19,906 nt of DNA from SAR202 cluster bacterium (GTDB lineage: Bacteria > Chloroflexota > Dehalococcoidia > UBA3495): NCBI GenBank assembly GCA_009392075.1, contig VFHG01000015.1, positions 1 through 19,906 of the forward strand. The letters are read 5' to 3'. Numbering within the stretch: the first letter of the stretch is position 1; each line of letters begins with the position of its first letter. Positions 14,182 to 19,906 of this stretch are shown here, piece after piece. A program made the position numbers and the translations under genes. The notes below the pieces were generated by a model, which searched no databases, was not told the origin of the DNA, and saw only the letters and a list, made by a program, of their open reading frames with translations.

Positions 14182-14817
14182 ATGGCTAATCACGGACACG
14201 AAAACGGACACTCCCACGGCGAAAACGCTGAGTATTACTCCAAGCGGGCCCAAGCTATGCAAGCCCTGTTGATCGAGAAGGGCGTCTGCACGCTGGACGA
14301 TATCTTGACCATGGCGGACAAGATCGACTCCCGTTCACCTGAAGACGGCGCCAAGATCCTGGCCCATGCCTGGGTTGACCCGGAGTACAAGAAGCGCCTG
14401 TTGGCCAACGCCGAGGCGGCCTTCTTGGAACTTGGCTATGACCTCCCCGAAACATCGCCCAAGATCACGGTCTTAGAAAACACGAACGACGTCCACAACA
14501 TGGCGGTTTGCACCCTGTGTTCCTGCTTCCCTAGGGCCATCATCGGCCGCCCACCCGCCTGGTACAAAGAGTTGTCCTACCGCTCAAAGGTGGTGGTTGA
14601 CCCCAGGGGCGTCCTGCAAGAGTTCGGCACCGTGCTTGACGAAGCTGTCCAGGTACGCGTGATCGACAGCAGCGCTGATTACCGTTACTTGATCCTGCCC
14701 AACCGGCCTGCCGGCACCGAGAACATGACCGAAGAAGAACTGGCCAAGCTGATCACTCAGGAAAGCATGATCGGCGTAGGCCTGGCCCTGTCCCCCGAGT
14801 CGGTCAGCGCCGGTTGA
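14182..14817 (+). CDS. Cobalt nitrile hydratase alpha / thiocyanate hydrolase gamma-like catalytic subunit
   Basis: 211 residues. The metal site C110-T-L-C113-S-C115 is complete; threonine at the second position is the cobalt-type signature (serine in iron-type), and C113 and C115 are the positions oxidised to sulfinic/sulfenic acid in the family. The downstream catalytic-subunit core follows: RPPAWYKELSYRSKVVVDPRG (123-143) and YLILPNRPAGTE (169-180). Three bases of code after the metal site, R118 replaces the tryptophan normal in nitrile hydratases; thiocyanate hydrolase carries an arginine here (gamma Arg136), as I recall. The N-terminus is His-rich (H4, H6, H10, H12). The enzyme would hydrate a nitrile to an amide, or hydrolyse thiocyanate to carbonyl sulfide and ammonia. 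AGGAG precedes ATG 14182. No metallochaperone gene (P14K/P15K-like) follows within the window. Confidence 0.92.
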   Translation: MANHGHENGHSHGENAEYYSKRAQAMQALLIEKGVCTLDDILTMADKIDSRSPEDGAKILAHAWVDPEYKKRLLANAEAAFLELGYDLPETSPKITVLENTNDVHNMAVCTLCSCFPRAIIGRPPAWYKELSYRSKVVVDPRGVLQEFGTVLDEAVQVRVIDSSADYRYLILPNRPAGTENMTEEELAKLITQESMIGVGLALSPESVSAG

Positions 14818-14833
14818 CTTGAAGAACCCGTAG

Positions 14834-14880
14834 AAATCAGAAAGCCCCTCCGGGTTCGTCCGGAGGGGCTTTCTGATTTT
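14834..14880. terminator. Strong bidirectional terminator between the hydratase operon and surE
   Basis: A perfect 20-bp stem: 14834-14853 pairs with 14860-14879 across the 6-base loop GTTCGT. The stem core is GC-rich (AAGCCCCTCCGG / CCGGAGGGGCTT) with A-rich and T-rich outer arms, ending in TTTT on the plus strand. It sits 16 bases after the catalytic-subunit stop and 11 bases from the surE stop on the other strand, so it serves both convergent units. Confidence 0.92.
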
Positions 14881-14891
14881 GGCCGGCTTAG

Positions 14892-15701
14892 TTAGTCGTG
14901 CCGGCCCAACATCTGCCGAGGTATGTCACCCAGGAGCGCTTCCACGTCAGGCATGGCCGAGTCGTTACCCAGCCCGATGTGCATCGGCATGATTGATATG
15001 CAGTTGTTTTTCAGCGCCGCGATGTCGCTGTCGGGTGGGGGTGTTTCGTTGATGGACTTGTTCCTAGATATCCAATACCGCTTCTCCGGGCCAACATTTT
15101 CGGCCCGCACGTTCTCGCCCCATGACCGGCCACCCATGCGGGTAACCCGGACTCCAGCCACTTGAGACATTTCGATCTTGGGGACGTTTACGTTCAAGAA
15201 CAGGGTATCGCCGGAATAATCCACGAACCTCTCGGCCAATGGTTTCAAGATTTTCTGGGCGATGTCGTACTTGGTATTGGTCACGGCGACCACCGAGATG
15301 GCGATGGTGTTGATACCCCGGATAAAACTTTGGACCGCACCGCCCACCGTGCCTGAAACCATGACGTCCCAACCCACGTTCGAGCCGGCGTTGATTCCGG
15401 ACACCACCAGGTCAACATCCTTCACCAACGATTCCAAGGCCAAAATGCAAGCGTCTCCGGGAGTTCCTTCCACCGAGAAGGCGCTCACCGGATAGAGGCC
15501 ATCGCCCTCTGATTGAAACTCCGGCTCAACGGTCCATTCACCCGCCTTGATCGGTGCGTGGAGGGTCAGGCTGGCGCCCACTCCGCTCTGCTGCCGGTCG
15601 GGGGCGGCCACGACGACCTCGCCAACCTGACGCAGGGCCCGGACCGCCGCCCAGATGCCCGGCGCGGTGATTCCGTCGTCATTTATTACCAGAATCTTCA
15701 T
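14892..15701 (-). CDS. surE: 5'-nucleotidase SurE
   Basis: 269 residues. The SurE metal site is intact: NDDG (7-10; D8, D9), APDRQQSGVG (33-42; S39), and SGINAGSNVGWD (101-112; N104), followed by the SGTVGGA loop that holds phosphate in the family. SurE is a cytoplasmic divalent-metal phosphatase that removes phosphate from nucleoside 5'- and 3'-monophosphates and is linked to stationary-phase survival. GGGAGAC directly before ATG (15701-15699) supports the start. It is a single gene with an AT-rich upstream region (15740-15790) and a shared terminator. Confidence 0.95.
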   Translation of the reverse strand: MKILVINDDGITAPGIWAAVRALRQVGEVVVAAPDRQQSGVGASLTLHAPIKAGEWTVEPEFQSEGDGLYPVSAFSVEGTPGDACILALESLVKDVDLVVSGINAGSNVGWDVMVSGTVGGAVQSFIRGINTIAISVVAVTNTKYDIAQKILKPLAERFVDYSGDTLFLNVNVPKIEMSQVAGVRVTRMGGRSWGENVRAENVGPEKRYWISRNKSINETPPPDSDIAALKNNCISIMPMHIGLGNDSAMPDVEALLGDIPRQMLGRHD

Positions 15702-16023
15702 GTGTCTCCCGGGGGTTCTCCCATGCCTGTAATGCCGTTTATGAATATATAGGGTCGGGGAATATCTTATCAGGCGGAATATTTAAACACAAAATGGGGA
15801 TAGTCACTGGGCGGCGGCGGGGTCCCTTTCCGGCTGCATTGTCATCTCCCACAGGAAACGAGATTCCTCGTCGGCCTGCTGAGCTTGTTGGTACGATAGT
15901 ACGGGGGAGGCGCTCGTCTGAATGATAGCCGGGATGGCTGCCGGACATTTGGATGGCTGCTAAAAAGGCCATAGGGACACGGCAATGCCGTGCCCCCATG
16001 TGCGCGGATTCAGCGACTGATCG
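15702..16023. other. Non-coding stretch with degenerate palindromic repeats
   Basis: No convincing gene lies in these 322 bases. The half next to surE (about 15740-15790) is AT-rich (TGAATATATAGGG, GGAATATTTAAACAC) and probably carries its promoter. The middle (about 15835-15950) holds CGAGATTCCTCG (15858-15869) inside CATTGTCATCTCCCACAGG ... CTGAATGATAGCC. This looks like a decayed copy of the AGATTCCTCG...GAATGACA-type intergenic repeats seen in many genomes. A clear CACGGC-AAT-GCCGTG palindrome follows at 15978-15992. A minus-strand frame across here (15739-15999) is made of this repeat material and is not treated as a gene. Confidence 0.6.
15974..15996 (-). repeat. GGCACGGC palindrome, possible terminator of the molybdenum hydroxylase operon
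   Basis: GGG-A-CACGGC AAT GCCGTG-C-CCC forms a 6-bp stem extended by three further pairs past one mismatch. On the minus strand it lies 27 bases past the medium-subunit stop and is followed by CTATGGCCTTTTT, so it could end the operon, though the T-run is several bases away. The same sequence type recurs as a dispersed repeat in some bacterial genomes. Confidence 0.5.
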
Positions 16024-16911
16024 CTACTCGTGGTGGGCTAGGCCGGTGGCATGGAAGATGGCGTGCTTGAGCTCTATGGCCGCCATGGCTTGGCGGTATT
16101 CGGCCGAGGCGAAGATGTCGCCAAAGGCGTCGGAACCCAGATCGTTTTCGATCAGATCGGTCGCGGCGGCGATGTTCTCGGCGGTGAGCTCTTTTCCAAC
16201 CAGCCCTTGCTCCACCGAAGGGCCGCGGGTTGGTTTGGGGACGAAGCCGCCAACGGCAACCCTTGCTGCGGTGCAGATGCTGTCGTCCACGGTTACCACC
16301 ACTCCGGCGCCGACCACGGCGAAGGACGTGGCCGGATGGGCCATCTTTGCGTACTCGGCGTGCTGGTTCGATGCGAGGATCGGCATATCTATAGAGGTAA
16401 GAATCTCGTTCTCCCCCAGAGCAGTCTCATATGGACCAAGGAAAAACTCGTCGGCCGACACGGTCCGGGAGCCGCCACCCAACATCCCTTTCGGGCCTTG
16501 GATGACGAACTTAGCGTCCATCACCGTCAGGACCGTAGGGAGGTCTGTGGCCGGGTCGGCATGGGCGACGTTGCCGCCGATCGTCCCGCGGTTCCTTACT
16601 TGCGGGTCTCCGATGCCGTACGCGGCCTCCCACAGGATTCCCGCAGCGTCTTTGACGTCATGGGAATCGGCAATTTCAGCATGGGTGGTAAGCGCGCCGA
16701 TGCGAAGGGTGCCGTTCTCAACGGAAATTCCCCTCAATTCCTCGAGACCACCGATGTCGATAAGCATCGGTGGCTGGGCCAGGCGCAGTTTCATCATGGG
16801 GATGAGGCTGTGTCCACCGGCCAAGATCTTGGCGCCATCATTACTGCTCAGAAGCTGGACAGCATCCGAGACTGAGCTGGCTTTCTTATAATCGAACTGT
16901 TTTGCAAACAT
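16024..16911 (-). CDS. Molybdenum hydroxylase FAD-binding (medium, CoxM/CutM-type) subunit
   Basis: 295 residues, normal for the medium subunit of xanthine dehydrogenase/CO dehydrogenase-family enzymes. Both FAD-binding signatures are present: AGGHSLIPMMKLRLAQP (31-47) and the pyrophosphate loop GDPQVRNRGTIGGNVAHADP (101-120). The C-terminal CO-dehydrogenase flavoprotein domain (about 185-290) includes AVGGFVPKPTRGPSVE. It takes electrons from the iron-sulfur subunit to an external acceptor. ATG 16911-16909 lies three bases after the large-subunit stop, so translation is coupled. It is the last gene of the small-large-medium operon. Confidence 0.95.
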   Translation of the reverse strand: MFAKQFDYKKASSVSDAVQLLSSNDGAKILAGGHSLIPMMKLRLAQPPMLIDIGGLEELRGISVENGTLRIGALTTHAEIADSHDVKDAAGILWEAAYGIGDPQVRNRGTIGGNVAHADPATDLPTVLTVMDAKFVIQGPKGMLGGGSRTVSADEFFLGPYETALGENEILTSIDMPILASNQHAEYAKMAHPATSFAVVGAGVVVTVDDSICTAARVAVGGFVPKPTRGPSVEQGLVGKELTAENIAAATDLIENDLGSDAFGDIFASAEYRQAMAAIELKHAIFHATGLAHHE

Positions 16912-16914
16912 CTT

Positions 16915-19266
16915 TTAGCTCCCCTGCCCCTGGCGAATTGCCTGCCAGACTTTTTCCGGGGTAAGTGGCATGTCTATATGGGTGACACCCAATGGCCGTA
17001 GCGCGTCGATCACCGCGTTGTAGACGGTGACTGTGGAAGCGATGGTCCCAGTTTCACCGACGCCTTTCACCCCCAAGGGATTGTGAGGCGAGGGCGTCAC
17101 GGTGCTGAGGGTCTCGATCTGCGGCAGCATGTGGGCCCTGGGCAGTGCATAGTCCAACATCGACCCAGTCACCAACTGACCGTTATCGTCGTAGGCCGCA
17201 CCTTCCCAGAGAGTTTGACCCCAGCCCTGCACCACGCCGCCGTGGATCTGGCCTTCAACGATCATGGGGTTGATCTGCGGACCGCAGTCGTCGCCAGCAA
17301 CATAGCGTTTAATCACGATATTCCCGTTGTCCTTATCTACCTCCACCACTGCTACGTGGGTGCCGAATGGATAGACGAAGTTGGGCGGGTCGTAGAACGC
17401 CGAGGCCTCAAGACCCGGTTCCATCCCTTCCGGCATGTTCCAGGCCACGTTGGCCATGGTGGCTATCTCCGCAATTCCCTTGCTCTGGTCCGGCGAGCCC
17501 TTCACGAAGAAATTGCCGTCTGCATATTCAACGTCTGACTCGGCCGCTTCCAACAGGTGGGCAGCCAGCAGGCGGGCCTTCTCTTTAACCTTACGGGCCG
17601 CCAAAACCATCGCCACGGCCCCTACCGCCGTTGTCCGGCTGCCGTAGGTGCCCCAGCCCATCGGGGTGTTACTGGTATCGCCGTGAACGATGGTCACATC
17701 GTCGATATCGACCCCTAATTCGTCGGAGATTATCTGCGCAAATGTGGTCTCTTCTCCCTGCCCGTGGGGCGAGGTACCGGAGTAAACGTTCACCTTTCCA
17801 GTGGGATGGAACCGCACGATGGCGCTCTCCCACAAGCCGCCGCCAAAACCGACCGCTCCGGCCACCTGTGAGGGGCCAAGGCCGCAGATCTCAGTGTAGC
17901 AGGTAACGCCGATGCCCATGTAACTGCCTTGCTCCCGCATCCTGGCCTGCTCTTGGCGGAGGGCCGGATAGTCCACCTGCCCCAGCACCATGTCCAGCAG
18001 CGGTTCGTAGTCTCCGCTATCGTAGGTGAGACCGGGGGCCACGTCGTGTCCGTCTTCGAACTTGGGGATCAGGTTCTTGCGCCGCAGTTCAACGGGGTCG
18101 GTGCCCAGTTCAACGGCCAACAGGTCGATCAAACGCTCTATCAAGAATGTCGCTTCAGGCCTTCCCGCACCGCGGTAAGCATCAGTCGGGGTGGCGTTGT
18201 TGAACACACCGTAGACGTCGGCCTTGGTCGCACCGATGTCGTAAGGGCCGCTGTAGATCAGGCCGTGAAGAATGGTGGGGACACCAGGGCCGGCGGTAGA
18301 CAGATAGGCACCCATACCGGCGTAAATCACAGTGCGGATAGCGGTGATCTTGCCCTCGCGGGTGGCCGCCATCTCCACATGCTCGACGTGGTCGCGGCCG
18401 TGAATCGTCGCCTGGAAGCCCTCAGACCGGGTGGCGGTCCACTTGACGGGACGGCCCAACTGCATGGAGCAGAATGACGTGATCATCTCGTCGGGGTACA
18501 TGGGGACCTTGCTACCGAACCCGCCGCCGACCTCGGTGGCGATGACCCGTATCTTGTGTTCGCCGATTCCGGTGACCAAGGATGCCAGGAACCGCACAAT
18601 GTGCGGGTTCTGGCTGGTGCTCCACAGGGTCAACTCTCCCATTGCGCCGGTCCAATTTGCGACCGCCGAACGGGGTTCCATGGCGTTGGGGATAAGCCGC
18701 TGTTGGAGGATGGTGTCTTTCACAATCACATCGGCGGCGGCGAAGGCCGCGTCGGTGTCGCCCCCCTCGGCAACCCAGTGGAACGCCTGGTTGTTGGGGG
18801 CGTCCTCGTGTATCTGAGGAGCGCCTGGCTGCTTGGCTTCATAGGGGCTGATCACCGCCGGGAGCGGTTCGTAGTCCACGTTAATCAATTCCAGGGCGTC
18901 TTCCGCTTGGTAACGGTTCTCGGCCACCACAACTGCCACCGCGTCACCCTGATACCGGACCACATCTTTAGCGATAGCCGGATGATCGACCGCTTTCATG
19001 TCAGTATCGGGTGGCATCCAAGCGCAGGGAATGGGGTTCAACACGCCTTCGGTGTCGGCGCCTGTGTACACCGCCATCACTCCTGGCGCTGCTTTGGCTG
19101 CGGCGGTGTCAATGCTGTTGATCTTGGCGTGGGCGTGCGGGCTACGCAGCATGGCCGCGTAGAGCATCCCTGGGAGCTGAACATCGTCGGTGTAAGTTGC
19201 GCCGCCGGTTATCAGACGAGGATCTTCACGGCGCCGGATGCCTGAGCCAAATATTCTTGTCGTCAT
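16915..19266 (-). CDS. Molybdenum hydroxylase large (molybdopterin-binding, CoxL-like form II) subunit
   Basis: 783 residues, full length for the family. Molybdenum cofactor contacts are visible: GGGFGSK (247-253), the active-site loop A363-Y-R-G-A-G-R369, and the catalytic glutamate E738 in KGVGETGTIAS. True aerobic CO dehydrogenase (form I) has AYxCSFR with a cysteine that ligates copper at this loop; here the loop is AYRGAGR, the form II type, so CO oxidation is unlikely. Form II enzymes hydroxylate other substrates such as aromatic, N-heterocyclic or aldehyde compounds. The protein carries no signal sequence and would act in the cytoplasm. It begins three bases after the iron-sulfur subunit stop (19270) and ends three bases before the medium subunit. 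A cytosine-insertion chaperone (CoxF/XdhC type) is not in the window. Confidence 0.95.
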   Translation of the reverse strand: MTTRIFGSGIRRREDPRLITGGATYTDDVQLPGMLYAAMLRSPHAHAKINSIDTAAAKAAPGVMAVYTGADTEGVLNPIPCAWMPPDTDMKAVDHPAIAKDVVRYQGDAVAVVVAENRYQAEDALELINVDYEPLPAVISPYEAKQPGAPQIHEDAPNNQAFHWVAEGGDTDAAFAAADVIVKDTILQQRLIPNAMEPRSAVANWTGAMGELTLWSTSQNPHIVRFLASLVTGIGEHKIRVIATEVGGGFGSKVPMYPDEMITSFCSMQLGRPVKWTATRSEGFQATIHGRDHVEHVEMAATREGKITAIRTVIYAGMGAYLSTAGPGVPTILHGLIYSGPYDIGATKADVYGVFNNATPTDAYRGAGRPEATFLIERLIDLLAVELGTDPVELRRKNLIPKFEDGHDVAPGLTYDSGDYEPLLDMVLGQVDYPALRQEQARMREQGSYMGIGVTCYTEICGLGPSQVAGAVGFGGGLWESAIVRFHPTGKVNVYSGTSPHGQGEETTFAQIISDELGVDIDDVTIVHGDTSNTPMGWGTYGSRTTAVGAVAMVLAARKVKEKARLLAAHLLEAAESDVEYADGNFFVKGSPDQSKGIAEIATMANVAWNMPEGMEPGLEASAFYDPPNFVYPFGTHVAVVEVDKDNGNIVIKRYVAGDDCGPQINPMIVEGQIHGGVVQGWGQTLWEGAAYDDNGQLVTGSMLDYALPRAHMLPQIETLSTVTPSPHNPLGVKGVGETGTIASTVTVYNAVIDALRPLGVTHIDMPLTPEKVWQAIRQGQGS

Positions 19267-19269
19267 GGC

Positions 19270-19734
19270 TTAACTCCTCTTGGCTTCGGCGGCTGCCAGA
19301 ACGGATTTTACGATGTTTTGATAACCGGTACAGCGGCAAAGGTTCCCCTTCAATCCTTCCCTTACTTCATCCTCAGTCGGGTCGGGGTTCTTGCCCAGCA
19401 ACTCGTCCACCGTGATGATCATTCCGGCTGTGCAGAAGCCGCACTGGAGACCATGGTTATCCCAAAATGCTTCCTGGACCGGGTCCAGCCCACCCTCTGG
19501 CGCTATGCCTTCGATAGTTGTGATGTCGCTACCGTCAGCCTGGACCGCCAAACAGGTGCAGGACTTCACAGTCTTGCCGTCCATTTTCACCACACAGGCG
19601 CCGCATTGGCTGGTATCGCATCCAATCTTGGTGCCGGTCAACCCTAAGTCTTCTCTGATGAAATGGACCAGAAGTACACGGGGGTCCACTTCTTTTTCAT
19701 GGGCTTTACCGTTAACGGTCAATTGAATATTCAA
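19270..19734 (-). CDS. Molybdenum hydroxylase iron-sulfur (small, CoxS-type) subunit
   Basis: 154 residues from a TTG start at 19734-19732. Eight cysteines build the two [2Fe-2S] clusters: C39, C44, C47 and C59 (plant-ferredoxin type, in [14 protein letters not shown]) and C98, C101, C133 and C135 (QCGFC and NLCRC). It passes electrons from the molybdenum site to FAD. The open frame extends to an ATG at 19833, but that ATG lies in the -35 box of the promoter at 19805-19833, and the extra 33 residues are atypical. The TTG has GGGAG five bases upstream and gives the usual N-terminus [10 protein letters not shown] and the family length, so it is preferred. It is the first gene of the operon. Confidence 0.95.
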   Translation of the reverse strand: MNIQLTVNGKAHEKEVDPRVLLVHFIREDLGLTGTKIGCDTSQCGACVVKMDGKTVKSCTCLAVQADGSDITTIEGIAPEGGLDPVQEAFWDNHGLQCGFCTAGMIITVDELLGKNPDPTEDEVREGLKGNLCRCTGYQNIVKSVLAAAEAKRS

Positions 19735-19804
19735 GATCGCTCCCTTGCTTAGTGAATCGAGGTCTGCTAGGCGTGAATTAGGCTCAGGGGGCCGAAGTGC
19801 CCAG

Positions 19805-19833
19805 AGTATATACTCGGTCAGATACGGCGTCAA
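19805..19833 (-). promoter_or_regulatory. Near-consensus sigma70 promoter for the molybdenum hydroxylase operon
   Basis: On the minus strand: TTGACG (19833-19828), an exact 17-base spacer, and TATACT (19810-19805); five of six bases match in each box. The -10 lies in the palindrome GAGTATATACTC (19803-19814), which could also be an operator. Predicted transcription starts near 19798, giving a leader of about 65 bases before the TTG start. Confidence 0.65.
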
Positions 19834-19906
19834 CGGCCCGGGAATCAGAACAGCGGTTGCGCATTCTTAAGGCTGGCAATATCATTTGAATTGCGTCTGG
19901 TGATTG

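Noticed and set aside
15739..15999. 86-residue minus-strand frame upstream of surE
   Set aside because: It is made of repeat sequence (it starts inside the CACGGC palindrome), has no ribosome-binding site of note and resembles the spurious proteins commonly predicted from such repeats.
15953..16891. Long plus-strand open frames opposite the medium and large subunit genes (15953-16891, 16051-16875, 17929-18477, 18556-19245)
   Set aside because: They are antisense shadows of GC-rich genes with strong domain evidence and show no domain of their own.
16915..19266. Genuine aerobic CO dehydrogenase (CoxL form I)
   Set aside because: The copper-ligating cysteine loop AYxCSFR is replaced by AYRGAGR and the gene order is small-large-medium.

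Overview
The window reads as a chromosomal segment of a free-living bacterium with roughly 60% GC. The mix of genes suggests a Chloroflexota lineage of the Dehalococcoidia/SAR202 type: two luciferase-like flavin/F420 oxidoreductases, a form II molybdenum hydroxylase operon, NIPSNAP, class II aldolase and NTF2-like catabolic genes, and short intergenic palindromes. This is inference from gene content; there is no rRNA or marker phylogeny here. No phage, IS element, CRISPR array, tRNA or rRNA gene was seen.

Left part (1-4724). A minus-strand gene cut by the window edge (1-439) looks like the N-terminal part of a Vms1-like peptidyl-tRNA release factor. Divergent from it is a DinB-fold protein with an extra C-terminal domain. 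Next come a tandem two-domain NIPSNAP protein, a hairpin terminator, a class II aldolase/decarboxylase overlapping an NTF2-like gene, and a rubrerythrin-VIT1 fusion (iron/manganese transporter of the MbfA type).

Middle (4744-10474). A minus-strand alpha/beta hydrolase is followed by housekeeping translation genes on the plus strand: ribosomal protein L25 (rplY), a DUF3800 protein with substituted acidic positions, lysS and serS. Sigma70-like promoters can be read upstream of rplY and lysS.

Accessory block (10517-14817), all on the plus strand. It holds an LLM oxidoreductase, a NodB/PuuE-type (CE4) deacetylase-like hydrolase, a second LLM oxidoreductase of F420 type, and a three-gene cobalt nitrile hydratase-family enzyme. 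That enzyme has its beta subunit split into two genes, in the order and with some of the residues of thiocyanate hydrolase. A promoter precedes it and a perfect 20-bp stem terminator follows it. Together these genes suggest breakdown of small nitrogen- or sulfur-containing organic compounds or thiocyanate, but the substrate is unknown.

Right part (14892-19906), all minus strand. surE converges on the accessory block across the shared terminator. A 320-bp non-coding stretch with degenerate palindromic repeats follows. Last is an operon in the order small-large-medium for a xanthine dehydrogenase-family molybdenum hydroxylase, driven by a near-consensus promoter. Its large subunit carries AYRGAGR, the form II (not true CO dehydrogenase) signature.
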